From assembly GCA_963662175.1 (NCBI GenBank), contig OY759225.1, positions 5,839,107 to 5,903,106 of the forward strand: a DNA stretch of 64,000 nt. The letters are read 5' to 3'. The notes under the pieces were generated by a model. That model searched no databases. It was not told the DNA's origin and worked only from the letters and a program-made list of their open reading frames with translations. The position numbers and the translations under genes were made by a program. Within the stretch, counting starts at the first letter, position 1. Every line of letters begins with the position of its first letter. This DNA comes from Aradus depressus. Lineage: Eukaryota > Arthropoda > Insecta > Hemiptera > Aradidae. This document shows, piece after piece, positions 42,458 through 54,934 of the stretch.

Positions 42458-45400
42458 CTGAAACAGACAGGTCTGCGGACCTATAGTCTCTGGGCAAGGT
42501 AAAACTAACAGCTCAGCAGAACTGTAGTCTAGAATAAAACAGGTCTGGGGACTTATAGTCTCTGGGCATAGTTAATCTGACAAACCTGCGGACATATAGT
42601 CTCGGGAGAGAGAAAAACAGACAGGTCTGCGGACCTATAGTAGGGCAAGGTAAAACTAACAGCTCAGCAGAACTGTAGTCTAGAATAAAACAGGTCTGGG
42701 GACTTATAGTCTCAGGGCAGAGTTAATCTGACAAACCTGCGGACATATAGTCTCGGGAGAGAGAAAAACAGACAGGTCTGCGGACCTATAGTAGGGCAAG
42801 GTAAAACTAACAGCTCAGCAGAACTGTAGTCTAGAATAAAACAGGTCTGGGGACCTATAGTCTCTGGGCAGAGTTAATCTGACAAACCTGCGGACATATA
42901 GTCTCGGGAGAGAGAAAAACAGATAGGTCTGCGGACCTATAGTAGGGCAAGGTAAAACTAACAGCTCAGCAGAACTGTAGTCTAGAATAAAACAGGTCTG
43001 GGGACCTATAGTCTCTGGGCAGAGTTAATCTGACAAACCTGCGGACATATAGTCTCGGGAGAGAGAAAAACAGACAGGTCTGCGGACCTATAGTAGGGCA
43101 AGGTAAAACTAACAGCTCAGCAGAACTGTAGTCTAGAATAAAACAGGTCTGGGGACCTATAGTCTCTGGGCAGAGTTAATCTGACAAACCTGCGGACATA
43201 TAGTCTCGGGAGAGAGAAAAACAGACAGGTCTGCGGACCTATAGTAGGGCAAGGTAAAACTAACAGCTCAGCAGAACTGTAGTCTAGAATAAAACAGGTC
43301 TGGGGACCTATAGTCTCTGGGCAGAGTTAATCTGACAAACCTGCGGACATATAGTCTCGGGAGAGAGAAAAACAGACAGGTCTGCGGACCTATAGTAGGG
43401 CAAGGTAAAACTAACAGCTCAGCAGAACTGTAGTCTAGAATAAAACAGGTCTGGGGACCTATAGTCTCTGGGCAGAGTTAATCTGACAAACCTGCGGACA
43501 TATAGTCTCGGGAGAGAGAAAAACAGACAGGTCTGCGGACCTATAGTAGGGCAAGGTAAAACTAACAGCTCAGCAGAACTGTAGTCTAGAATAAAACAGG
43601 TCTGGGGACTTATAGTCTCTGGGCATAGTTAATCTGACAAACCTGCGGACATATAGTCTCGGGAGAGAGAAAAACAGACAGGTCTGCGGACCTATAGTAG
43701 GGCAAGGTAAAACTAACAGCTCAGCAGAACTGTAGTCTAGAATAAAACAGGTCTGGGGACTTATAGTCTCTGGGCAGAGTTAATCTGACAAACCTGCGGA
43801 CATATAGTCTCGGGAGAGAGAAAAACAGACAGGTCTGCGGACCTATAGTAGGGCAAGGTAAAACTAACAGCTCAGCAGAACTGTAGTCTAGAATAAAACA
43901 GGTCTGGGGACCTATAGTCTCTGGGCAGAGTTAATCTGACAAACCTGCGGACATATAGTCTCGGGAGAGAGAAAAACAGACAGGTCTGCGGACCTATAGT
44001 AGGGCAAGGTAAAACTAACAGCTCAGCAGAACTGTAGTCTAGAATAAAACAGGTCTGGGGACTTATAGTCTCTGGGCATAGTTAATCTGACAAACCTGCG
44101 GACATATAGTCTCGGGAGAGAGAAAAACAGACAGGTCTGCGGACCTATAGTAGGGCAAGGTAAAACTAACAGCTCAGCAGAACTGTAGTCTAGAATAAAA
44201 CAGGTCTGGGGACTTATAGTCTCTGGGCAGAGTTAATCTGACAAACCTGCGGACATATAGTCTCGGGAGAGAGAAAAACAGACAGGTCTGCGGACCTATA
44301 GTAGGGCAAGGTAAAACTAACAGCTCAGCAGAACTGTAGTCTAGAATAAAACAGGTCTGGGGACCTATAGTCTCTGGGCAGAGTTAATCTGACAAACCTG
44401 CGGACATATAGTCTCGGGAGAGAGAAAAACAGACAGGTCTGCGGACCTATAGTAGGGCAAGGTAAAACTAACAGCTCAGCAGAACTGTAGTCTAGAATAA
44501 AACAGGTCTGGGGACCTATAGTCTCTGGGCAGAGTTAATCTGACAAACCTGCGGACATATAGTCTCGGGAGAGAGAAAAACAGACAGGTCTGCGGACCTA
44601 TAGTAGGGCAAGGTAAAACTAACAGCTCAGCAGAACTGTAGTCTAGAATAAAACAGGTCTGGGGACTTATAGTCTCTGGGCAGAGTTAATCTGACAAACC
44701 TGCGGACATATAGTCTCGGGAGAGAGAAAAACAGATAGGTCTGCGGACCTATAGTAGGGCAAGGTAAAACTAACAGCTCAGCAGAACTGTAGTCTAGAAT
44801 AAAACAGGTCTGGGGACTTATAGTCTCTGGGCATAGTTAATCTGACAAACCTGCGGACATATAGTCTCGGGAGAGAGAAAAACAGACAGGTCTGCGGACC
44901 TATAGTAGGGCAAGGTAAAACTAACAGCTCAGCAGAACTGTAGTCTAGAATAAAACAGGTCTGGGGACTTATAGTCTCTGGGCATAGTTAATCTGACAAA
45001 CCTGCGGACATATAGTCTCGGGAGAGAGAAAAACAGACAGGTCTGCGGACCTATAGTAGGGCAAGGTAAAACTAACAGCTCAGCAGAACTGTAGTCTAGA
45101 ATAAAACAGGTCTGGGGACTTATAGTCTCTGGGCAGAGTTAATCTGACAAACCTGCGGACATATAGTCTCGGGAGAGAGAAAAACAGACAGGTCTGCGGA
45201 CCTATAGTAGGGCAAGGTAAAACTAACAGCTCAGCAGAACTGTAGTCTAGAATAAAACAGGTCTGGGGACTTATAGTCTCTGGGCATAGTTAATCTGACA
45301 AACCTGCGGACATATAGTCTCGGGAGAGAGAAAAACAGACAGGTCTGCGGACCTATAGTAGGGCAAGGTAAAACTAACAGCTCAGCAGAACTGTAGTCTA

Positions 45401-48400
45401 GAATAAAACAGGTCTGGGGACTTATAGTCTCTGGGCAGAGTTAATCTGACAAACCTGCGGACATATAGTCTCGGGAGAGAGAAAAACAGACAGGTCTGCG
45501 GACCTATAGTAGGGCAAGGTAAAACTAACAGCTCAGCAGAACTGTAGTCTAGAATAAAACAGGTCTGGGGACTTATAGTCTCTGGGCATAGTTAATCTGA
45601 CAAACCTGCGGACATATAGTCTCGGGAGAGAGAAAAACAGACAGGTCTGCGGACCTATAGTAGGGCAAGGTAAAACTAACAGCTCAGCAGAACTGTAGTC
45701 TAGAATAAAACAGGTCTGGGGACTTATAGTCTCTGGGCATAGTTAATCTGACAAACCTGCGGACATATAGTCTCGGGAGAGAGAAAAACAGACAGGTCTG
45801 CGGACCTATAGTAGGGCAAGGTAAAACTAACAGCTCAGCAGAACTGTAGTCTAGAATAAAACAGGTCTGGGGACTTATAGTCTCTGGGCAGAGTTAATCT
45901 GACAAACCTGCGGACATATAGTCTCGGGAGAGAGAAAAACAGACAGGTCTGCGGACCTATAGTAGGGCAAGGTAAAACTAACAGCTCAGCAGAACTGTAG
46001 TCTAGAATAAAACAGGTCTGGGGACTTATAGTCTCTGGGCATAGTTAATCTGACAAACCTGCGGACATATAGTCTCGGGAGAGAGAAAAACAGACAGGTC
46101 TGCGGACCTATAGTAGGGCAAGGTAAAACTAACAGCTCAGCAGAACTGTAGTCTAGAATAAAACAGGTCTGGGGACTTATAGTCTCTGGGCATAGTTAAT
46201 CTGACAAACCTGCGGACATATAGTCTCGGGAGAGAGAAAAACAGACAGGTCTGCGGACCTATAGTAGGGCAAGGTAAAACTAACAGCTCAGCAGAACTGT
46301 AGTCTAGAATAAAACAGGTCTGGGGACTTATAGTCTCTGGGCATAGTTAATCTGACAAACCTGCGGACATATAGTCTCGGGAGAGAGAAAAACAGATAGG
46401 TCTGCGGACCTATAGTAGGGCAAGGTAAAACTAACAGCTCAGCAGAACTGTAGTCTAGAATAAAACAGGTCTGGGGACTTATAGTCTCTGGGCATAGTTA
46501 ATCTGACAAACCTGCGGACATATAGTCTCGGGAGAGAGAAAAACAGACAGGTCTGCGGACCTATAGTAGGGCAAGGTAAAACTAACAGCTCAGCAGAACT
46601 GTAGTCTAGAATAAAACAGGTCTGGGGACTTATAGTCTCTGGGCAGAGTTAATCTGACAAACCTGCGGACATATAGTCTCGGGAGAGAGAAAAACAGACA
46701 GGTCTGCGGACCTATAGTAGGGCAAGGTAAAACTAACAGCTCAGCAGAACTGTAGTCTAGAATAAAACAGGTCTGGGGACTTATAGTCTCTGGGCAGAGT
46801 TAATCTGACAAACCTGCGGACATATAGTCTCGGGAGAGAGAAAAACAGACAGGTCTGCGGACCTATAGTAGGGCAAGGTAAAACTAACAGCTCAGCAGAA
46901 CTGTAGTCTAGAATAAAACAGGTCTGGGGACTTATAGTCTCTGGGCATAGTTAATCTGACAAACCTGCGGACATATAGTCTCGGGAGAGAGAAAAACAGA
47001 TAGGTCTGCGGACCTATAGTAGGGCAAGGTAAAACTAACAGCTCAGCAGAACTGTAGTCTAGAATAAAACAGGTCTGGGGACTTATAGTCTCTGGGCATA
47101 GTTAATCTGACAAACCTGCGGACATATAGTCTCGGGAGAGAGAAAAACAGACAGGTCTGCGGACCTATAGTAGGGCAAGGTAAAACTAACAGCTCAGCAG
47201 AACTGTAGTCTAGAATAAAACAGGTCTGGGGACTTATAGTCTCTGGGCATAGTTAATCTGACAAACCTGCGGACATATAGTCTCGGGAGAGAGAAAAACA
47301 GACAGGTCTGCGGACCTATAGTAGGGCAAGGTAAAACTAACAGCTCAGCAGAACTGTAGTCTAGAATAAAACAGGTCTGGGGACTTATAGTCTCTGGGCA
47401 TAGTTAATCTGACAAACCTGCGGACATATAGTCTCGGGAGAGAGAAAAACAGACAGGTCTGCGGACCTATAGTAGGGCAAGGTAAAACTAACAGCTCAGC
47501 AGAACTGTAGTCTAGAATAAAACAGGTCTGGGGACTTATAGTCTCTGGGCATAGTTAATCTGACAAACCTGCGGACATATAGTCTCGGGAGAGAGAAAAA
47601 CAGATAGGTCTGCGGACCTATAGTAGGGCAAGGTAAAACTAACAGCTCAGCAGAACTGTAGTCTAGAATAAAACAGGTCTGGGGACTTATAGTCTCTGGG
47701 CATAGTTAATCTGACAAACCTGCGGACATATAGTCTCGGGAGAGAGAAAAACAGACAGGTCTGCGGACCTATAGTAGGGCAAGGTAAAACTAACAGCTCA
47801 GCAGAACTGTAGTCTAGAATAAAACAGGTCTGGGGACTTATAGTCTCTGGGCATAGTTAATCTGACAAACCTGCGGACATATAGTCTCGGGAGAGAGAAA
47901 AACAGACAGGTCTGCGGACCTATAGTAGGGCAAGGTAAAACTAACAGCTCAGCAGAACTGTAGTCTAGAATAAAACAGGTCTGGGGACTTATAGTCTCAG
48001 GGCAGAGTTAATCTGACAAACCTGCGGACATATAGTCTCGGGAGAGAGAAAAACAGACAGGTCTGCGGACCTATAGTAGGGCAAGGTAAAACTAACAGCT
48101 CAGCAGAACTGTAGTCTAGAATAAAACAGGTCTGGGGACTTATAGTCTCTGGGCAGAGTTAATCTGACAAACCTGCGGACATATAGTCTCGGGAGAGAGA
48201 AAAACAGATAGGTCTGCGGACCTATAGTAGGGCAAGGTAAAACTAACAGCTCAGCAGAACTGTAGTCTAGAATAAAACAGGTCTGGGGACTTATAGTCTC
48301 TGGGCAGAGTTAATCTGACAAACCTGCGGACATATAGTCTCGGGAGAGAGAAAAACAGACAGCTCTGCGGACCTATAGTCTCTGGGCAAGGTAAAACAAA

Positions 48401-48550
48401 CAGCTCAGCAGAACTATAGTCTACAGAGTAAAACAGGTCTGGGGACCTATAGTCTCAGGGCAGAGTTAATCTGACAAACCTGCGGACCCATATACTCGAG
48501 AGAAAGAGAAACAGATAGGTCTGCGGACCTATAGTCTCGGGACAGAGTAA
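42458..48550 (-). repeat. 151-bp minisatellite, ~40 units, in the intron next to the Ig exon
   Basis: Head-to-tail array with constant 151-bp spacing. Each unit is four related subunits: AGGTCTGCGGACCTATAG, AGCTCAGCAGAACTGTAG, AGGTCTGGGGACTTATAG and AAACCTGCGGACATATAG, each with a 13-23-bp spacer. Units differ at a few sites (ACCTATAG/ACTTATAG, GGGCAGAG/GGGCATAG, CAGACAGG/CAGATAGG). End units are divergent. On the coding strand the array begins directly at the acceptor CTGTTTCAG. Confidence 0.97.
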
Positions 48551-49350
48551 AAAGCTCATGGATGGTCAGGGAAACTCTTCGTTTCTTGGACAAAGTAAAA
48601 AACATTCTCCAATATAAAAAAAATATATGCTTTTAAAATATTGTCTATTCCACAAACATTCTATTCTATACACACATTATCTGTTTCTGCATTACACCAT
48701 CGTCAGGACATGTAAAATAAGGGGTCGGACAAATGTTATCAAAGCCGGATATCGAGGTTGCCCTGCTGTCTACAGAAAAAACCCATCATTTAGTAAAAAT
48801 GTAAACAATTCGAAGGGCTAAAAATATATAATATTAAATATAAACTCTAAAATGAATAGTTCATCAAAAAATGTCAACAATAACATTCCTGATGAAACAT
48901 TTTTTTTAAACTTGACAATTGGGTACACGAGTGGATGAAGGTATTATGTAACAAAAATAAAATATCGTGAAATTCGAAGTGAAATACTTGTTCTTGTTAA
49001 TTTATTTTCTTTATTTATGTCACTTCTAAAGCGGGGTTTCGATATGTTTAAAATATTAATGTCTGTGGTACTCAACTCTCTCAGAAAACCTTTTTCACTT
49101 CATCTTAAAGCATAATAAGTCTATTACTTGAATTATATACATAACACCTTCATCCACTCGTATCTTCAATTATAAATAAATAAAATATTTACAATAAATA
49201 CACTATAAAAAATCAAAAATTTAATATATAATGGATGGAGACACGATACGCACTTTCTGTTCCCCATCTGAGTCACAACTGCCAGCAAAGAGTGCATTGA
49301 TGAGGACAACCTCGAAAGCCGGTTAGCATAAAATCTGTGAGAAGTCTATA
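48551..49350. repeat. Nested inverted-repeat remnants with GCCGGC/CTCGAAAG ends
   Basis: AAGCCGGATATCGAGGTTGC (48744) and GACAACCTCGAAAGCCGG (49303) are inverted. Inside them CACGAGTGGATGAAGG (48928) and CCTTCATCCACTCGT (49148) are also inverted, and inside that is an end of the 31.7-kb MITE (GTCACTTCTAAAGCGGGG at 49019). Likely a fold-back element with a later insertion. Confidence 0.55.
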
Positions 49351-50616
49351 TAGTTATATATAATCACTTCTCAATTTCTCAGCCATCTTCATATTATGGT
49401 CAGCGAATAGTGACCAGAAGAAATATTGTAAAAAAAAAAAAAAAAGTAGCCACCTCCAGAAAAAAATGTCAGCAAAAATCAATTTCACATAGGTACAAAC
49501 CAAAGTATAATACTGAACAAGCTTATTAAATATTTATCATTATTATAAAATTCTTAACATACAGTAGTTTCTAAAATATGCAAACTAACTAGGTCACTCC
49601 TGGACGGAATTCGAACCCGCAAACCGTGGTGAGACCATGATACCAATGCCCTTCGCTCTAGCCCGCACGGCCATCATGACCCCCAATATAATAGCTATTT
49701 AAATTGTGTATATATATATATATATATATTTTAAAACATTAAACTATTTGATTGAACAATAAAATCTCTAATTATACCAAAATATTGTTGGTTTAAAAAG
49801 TGTATAATATGATAAAGTGAAGAATATTATAAACTAAACTAATCTATTTGGTTTGCCTAATATGTCTTTCAAAGCCTAAAATATCCAACTCCTCTGGAAC
49901 CGCGCTTGATATAACCAATGAAATCACCCTAATAAAAAAAAAAAAAATTAACGTTTTAAAACATCAATTCTTAACTAAATCCTACATACAACTGAAAATG
50001 AAGACAACTATTTAGAAATATGTATATTTACTAAGTGTTCAGATGTAATCCATAAATCAACTGACTGACTAAAATCTCCTTAAAATAAGGTTCAAATTTC
50101 TGTAAGTATCCATGAAATATTATTGGTAAAAATGTAACTATGTTGTATGTTCTAGAACTAAGAATTTCTGCAAGTAATAACTTGATCTGAAACAATTTTT
50201 TAGAAGAATAACAACATTAAAATTATTCATAAATTACAAGAAAACTATAAACCAATAATAGGTTAATTGAATGTAGAAAAAAACATGACTAAACTCAATA
50301 AATCGATCAGCAATATAGAAGTGAGTTCGAATATTACATAGATTACGTACTTGTGTTAATGAATACATGAAATGTCCACCGATAAATTATTTATGTAGTT
50401 TGTTATAGTATTCCAAGTTTAGTTGCTATAGTATTCTTAGATTAAGAAAAAAAAAAAAAAAATGGCAATGCTGAAAGCTCCAAAAATGAGTTTGTGTTTC
50501 TCCTCAAGTATAAGTGGAAAGTGAGACAGACCTATGTCCCAACAGACTATGTTACATCAAATATTCAAACACCAATCTGCTGTGAGGCAGAGGGCGGCCT
50601 AACTGGCAGCTTATGA
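49351..50616. repeat. Old repeat unit, related to 52.9-53.6 kb
   Basis: After a reverse SINE2, motifs such as TCTGCAAGTAATAACTTGAT and TGAAACAATTTTTTAGA have weak counterparts near 53310-53350. Also contains GGAACCGCGCTTGATATAAC. Not coding. Confidence 0.4.
49594..49684 (-). mobile_element. SINE2 head fragment
   Basis: CGAACCCGCAAACCGTGGTG and CTAGCCCGCACGGCCATCAT are the reverse of the SINE2 B box and A-box region; the body and tail are missing. Confidence 0.85.
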
Positions 50617-50640
50617 GGGGGGGGGGGGGGGGGGGGGGGG
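50617..50640. repeat. G homopolymer tract
   Basis: Twenty-four consecutive G. Confidence 0.95.
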
Positions 50641-51378
50641 ACTTTATCAAAGTTCAGCATACTTAGCGTTGACTCATGTTGACTTTTGTCTGAGTTTTTA
50701 CAGCTAGTCAATAAATCCTATATTGAATGTAAATTATACATCTAGGCGGAGTGAAACTTAATTCATAACATAATTTTCTTTTTGAATTCAAAGGTTGGGA
50801 AAACATGTTGCTAGGAATTAAATAATTTTAATTATGTTTGTCAGGAAGGTGATTATACCTATTTAATGTTAATATGGAATAGCACCAGAACAAGTTTTAT
50901 TTTGTAACCGTAATATTATTCCTTCCATGATTAATTTTTTTAATTCAAATCTGTTTATTTTCTTTAAAATTATCTTTTTTGTTTAATGTTTAAAAGTAGT
51001 TTTCTTTATGTATTTAAGTTATATTTAATGTTATTATTCATGTAAAAAATTATTTTAGACAAAGTTATCACTTCTAAACATTCCATTTTAGCTCAGAGTC
51101 AAAAATTTGACCAATGATGATTCAAAGAATATTTTAAGCTTTAGAAATTCTATATATATTGAGTAATAGAGATGGAGAGTTTGTCAGTCATCATTGTGCA
51201 TTGACCAGTTGCTTTCAGTGTTTATTTGAACCAGTCTAATATCTATGGTCACAGAGGATAGGTTAAGTCGTAAAATGGCCAAAATGAGTTAAGTGTTCTC
51301 TGGTCATCTCAGGACTCTATACTTTCGGAATTATAAAGATGTGGCTTTCTTGCTATCTCGTACTTAATCTACTTTTTT
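50641..51378. other. Unassigned AT-rich DNA
   Basis: Nothing recognised. Confidence 0.35.
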
Positions 51379-51921
51379 GAGGAATCATTCACGAGATAAC
51401 TGCATTTAACCATTTATTCACTACGGCAGACTATTCCAAGTGAAGAGGGCGTTTTCGGTTGAATCAACTTGCTCAACTTTAGAGAGGCATCATTCACGAG
51501 ATAACTGCATTTAACCATTTATTCACTACGGCAGACTATTCCAAGTGAAGAGGGCGTTTTCGGTTGAATCAACTTGCTCAACTTTAGAGAGGCATCATTC
51601 ACGAGATAACTGCATTTAACCATTTATTCACTACGGCAGACTATTCCAAGTGAAGAGGGCGTTTTCGGTTGAATCAACTTGCTCAACTTTAGAGAGGCAT
51701 CATTCACGAGATAACTGCATTTAACCATTTATTCACTACGGCAGACTATTCCAAGTGAAGAGGGCGTTTTCGGTTGAATCAACTTGCTCAACTTTAGAGA
51801 GGCATCATTCACGAGATAACTGCATTTAACCATTTATTCACTACGGGAGACTATTCCAAGTGAAGAGGGCGTTTTCGGTTGAATCAACTTGCTCAACTTT
51901 AGAGAGGAATCATTCACGAGT
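51379..51921. repeat. 105-bp tandem repeat, five near-identical units
   Basis: GAGGCATCATTCACGAGATA recurs at 51379, 51484, 51589, 51694, 51799 and, truncated, at 51904. Spacing is always 105 bp. Sequence differences are a handful of single bases, so the array is young. Confidence 0.97.
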
Positions 51922-52925
51922 ATTACAAAAAGTATGATAAATAATTAGGTAAGTGATGGGGAATGATTAGGTAACTAAGGGAAAATCCAAGAAAGGATTA
52001 ACAATATTCATTTTCGTTCACTCCTATAGATTTAGAAGGTATGTGATTAATAATGATGCAAACATAATTTATTTATTCCAAAAACTGGATTTACACGATT
52101 AATGCAAAAATAAAAAAGTGCTGCCCTGAAAAGTTACTAATTTAGACTTACCAATTACTTACCCTGTGACCACAGAATTAAGGTTGCGAATTACCTTTTT
52201 AAAATTTAAGTAATATTGTTTCTTTTGGACTTGAATGATTTTCTCCTTCCCGTATACTAAGTACATGTTGGCAATTATAACGTTCCTTTTAGAACACGAA
52301 TCACAGGATGATGATTGAAGATCGATTAGGTAACCGATAGAGGTTATACCAAGGCTGGGGTCAGCCTGCCTCCATTTGCTTTTTTGTTTTATTTTTTTTA
52401 AAAAGGTAAAAAAACCAGGCCGGCTTTCACCAAGAATTGCCTCCCAGATGGGGTCATCCAGATCGCCCCAGGGAACCCTATCAATGGGCTTTTCCGGCCA
52501 CTCAGTTTTTTTTTTTTTTTATTATCATCCGGTTTCAATGTCGGAGGTAAACTACAGAAAAAGAGTTGGTACAGAAATTAGACTATTGTATTTTGTTATT
52601 GATCTAGTATCCATTCAAATTGTATATGTGGGACGCGGATCCCAGGGAAGTTTTATCGGGGGTATAAGGTGTCAAATTTCGTTAGTAACTTATCAGCTGT
52701 TTTATTGAAAGAATACAATATAAAATAAGAGAAAATGTACAGTAACAGCAACAGGCCTTACTGAGGTTTAACATGAAGATGGCTGATGTCGTGAGAAGTG
52801 ATTATTTCACAGGTTGTCAAATAAGATTAGGTCTGACCTCTCACAGATTTTTTATTTATATTAGCTAGCCGGCTTTCGAGGTTGCCCTATTACCCATCTC
52901 TTTTATTATAACACTGTTATCTTCA
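51922..52925. other. Unassigned, with a GC-rich island and a fold-back-type end
   Basis: 52410-52505 is GC-rich; on the minus strand it reads EWPEKPIDRVPWGDLDDP and IWEAILGESRPG but lacks a pyrimidine tract for splicing. 52820-52890 carries the GCTAGCCGGCTTTCGAGG end seen at 29.6 kb. Confidence 0.35.
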
Positions 52926-53026
52926 GGGAGTTCAATCTCCGAAATAAAACTTTCTCCTGGATGGGATTCAAATCCGCGAACCAATGTGAGACCATGCGAC
53001 CAAAGCCCTGCGCTCTATTCCCCAAC
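52926..53026 (-). mobile_element. SINE2 fragment
   Basis: Reverse match from GAAATAAAACTTTCTCC through GGGATTCAAATCCGCGAACC to AAAGCCCTGCGCTCTA. Confidence 0.8.
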
Positions 53027-53679
53027 ATAATAGTTAAACAAGTTGTGTTCTTTTAAATATATAATATAAAAATATAACTAATAAAAAATCATATTCGTCC
53101 AAAATAAACATTACTTACGTGTTTAAAAGTCAATTCAAAAACAAATAGGAAAATACTGGATCAATAAAAGAAACTACATTTTAACTAACTGTACTTGAAA
53201 ATCAGCCATAAAAATCAATCCAATTCTCCTGTTATTTAGATTTTCAAATGCTAGAACATTCCTTACAATCCCATTGACCAGAATTCAACAAATATTTACT
53301 CCTGGAATGTCTGCAACTTGATATGAAACAATATTTTTAGATGAATTAACACCTAAAAGTCACTTGAACCAAAAAGTACTTCTAAGCATACAGTGAACGT
53401 TAAGAGGCCATAACAATACAAATTAACATCAAATCAATAGAATAATCGATTATAAAAAATAAGTATGTTCTAATATTGTAACAAAGATGTAACCTGCCCC
53501 GGGTCACCTTGAGTTCTATAATGAATATTTGAAATGACCTAACAATCGTAAATCATCAGTTCCTAACAATATTATTGAGTACTTGAGGAAGAAATAACCT
53601 TCACATGAGTTCACTTGTGAACCACTCGTCAATTAGAGAAAAACAGTGGTACAGAATATAATGGAAATTTTTGACTAGT
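53027..53679. other. AT-rich, weakly similar to 49.7-50.4 kb
   Basis: Old repeat; no coding frame. Confidence 0.35.
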
Positions 53680-53905
53680 TATAATGACTCATGCCAGGGT
53701 TTTAAGTACAAGGTCATATCGCCTACTATCAGAGCGCTCTTTTGTCACTCTAGTGGACATGAGTCCGAATCTACTATGGAAGTCCTAAAACGAAGTGCTT
53801 GAGTTTATTTTAAATATTTTATTAAAATAAACTAAGGGCTTCGGCCGGGTTTCAAACCCGTGAACTAAAGCTCAGTTAGCAAGCACGCATACCACTGAGC
53901 TACTT
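53680..53905 (-). mobile_element. SINE1, internally deleted
   Basis: Tail ATAATGACTCATGCC in reverse, a large gap after GGAAGTCCTAAAA, then the head TAGCTCAGTGGTATGCGTG. Confidence 0.9.
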
Positions 53906-54010
53906 CCCCAGATATATGAAGTATAGGGTTGAATTAGGTTAGAAATTCGATGTTGAATTTTCAATGGAATTTCATGTTTGCCAACCTGATGCCAAGAATT
54001 AAACATCGAT
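53906..54010 (-). repeat. CTTCCCCAG family end
   Basis: ACTTCCCCAGATATATGAAG, then ATTCGATGTTGAATTTTCAA and GGAATTTCATGTTTGCCAAC. Confidence 0.65.
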
Positions 54011-54468
54011 ATAAAAGTATAGTCGGCAAAGAATTAAACAGTAGGATGGGTTGAATTCCTGTAACGGGGCTGAGAGCCTACACTGTTGTCTAGAAATTCA
54101 ATGTTTTCTTTAAACAAATACTTGAGATTTGTACACCTCAACTAAGTCTGAAAGAACACGACTCTAAATGTTTACACTACAAATTAAATAAATAACATTT
54201 CTTGAAAGTTAGATAAGTAGTTAATAACTGTGTATATAATCGAAATGGAATCAGATGCTTAAAGCTCAATCTGGGACGTAATTGTGAACGGTGTTGACTC
54301 GTACCTTAATGGCTCCTCGTTTGAATTCAAATATTTGTATACCTTTAATAATTATTCGGTCGTCCCATTCACTTTATTTATAAAATATATTGAAAAGTTT
54401 ATAAAAGTGTTCAATTATATGTTGTTTGTTAACTTTACAACTAGAGAATGTTATTAGGTCAAGGCTGA
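54011..54468. other. Unassigned AT-rich DNA
   Basis: Nothing recognised. Confidence 0.35.
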
Positions 54469-54657
54469 GGGCGCCAGTAGCTCAGTGGTAGGCGTGTTTG
54501 ACTTCTGAGTTCAAGAACGTGGGTTCGAAACCCGACCGAGGCTTTTAGTTTATTTTATCTGGGAGGTTAAATGACCTTAAGCACGCCGTCCTTCGGATGG
54601 GACGTTAAGCGATGGTGCCGAGCCTGTACGATGTCAGGTACTCGTTAAATACCGCTA
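54469..54657 (+). mobile_element. SINE1, 3'-truncated at a hAT remnant
   Basis: GAGGGCGCCAGTAGCTCAGT, B box GGGTTCGAAACCCGACC, TCCTTCGGATGGGACG, ending abruptly after GTACTCGTTAAATACCGCTA. Confidence 0.93.
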
Positions 54658-54689
54658 CCGAAGAGAACGAAAGAAAATCCGGAGAGCCA

Positions 54690-54905
54690 GCTGAAGAAAG
54701 AAATGAGTGTTTTCGAAAACAGTGGTAAAAGAGGATTGTACTTAAACTTTGTGTACAGATCATTGCTAACATTTCCACCGACCAGTGTAGGTGCCGAAAG
54801 GGCCTTTCCTGCGATTGGATACTCTTGTACCAAGCTGAGGTCAAGAATAATCTATAACTCTTTGGAAGCTTTTTAAGAGAATATTTTTCGGCATAAATAT
54901 GTAAA
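54690..54905 (+). pseudogene. hAT transposase dimerisation domain
   Basis: Plus-strand peptide EMSVFENSGKRGLYLNFVYR, SLLTFPPTSVGAERAFPAIG, YSCTKLRSRIIYNSLEAF, stop, ENIFRHKYVN. PTS..AERAF...G....K.RSR is the hAT C-terminal dimerisation motif. A Phe stop near the end and an absent catalytic region mark it as dead. A different family from the 26.7-kb hAT. Confidence 0.85.
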
Positions 54906-54934
54906 TACGTTAACTGTAAAATTGAGTTGTATTT

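Noticed and set aside
42458..48550. CRISPR-like array or repetitive protein gene
   Set aside because: There are no unique spacers; the whole 151-bp unit repeats. Every frame hits stops (TAG in each subunit) and 151 is not a multiple of three.
52376..52708. 110-codon plus-strand ORF
   Set aside because: Spans poly(T) runs and a GC island that reads better on the minus strand; neither strand shows a domain or good splice sites.
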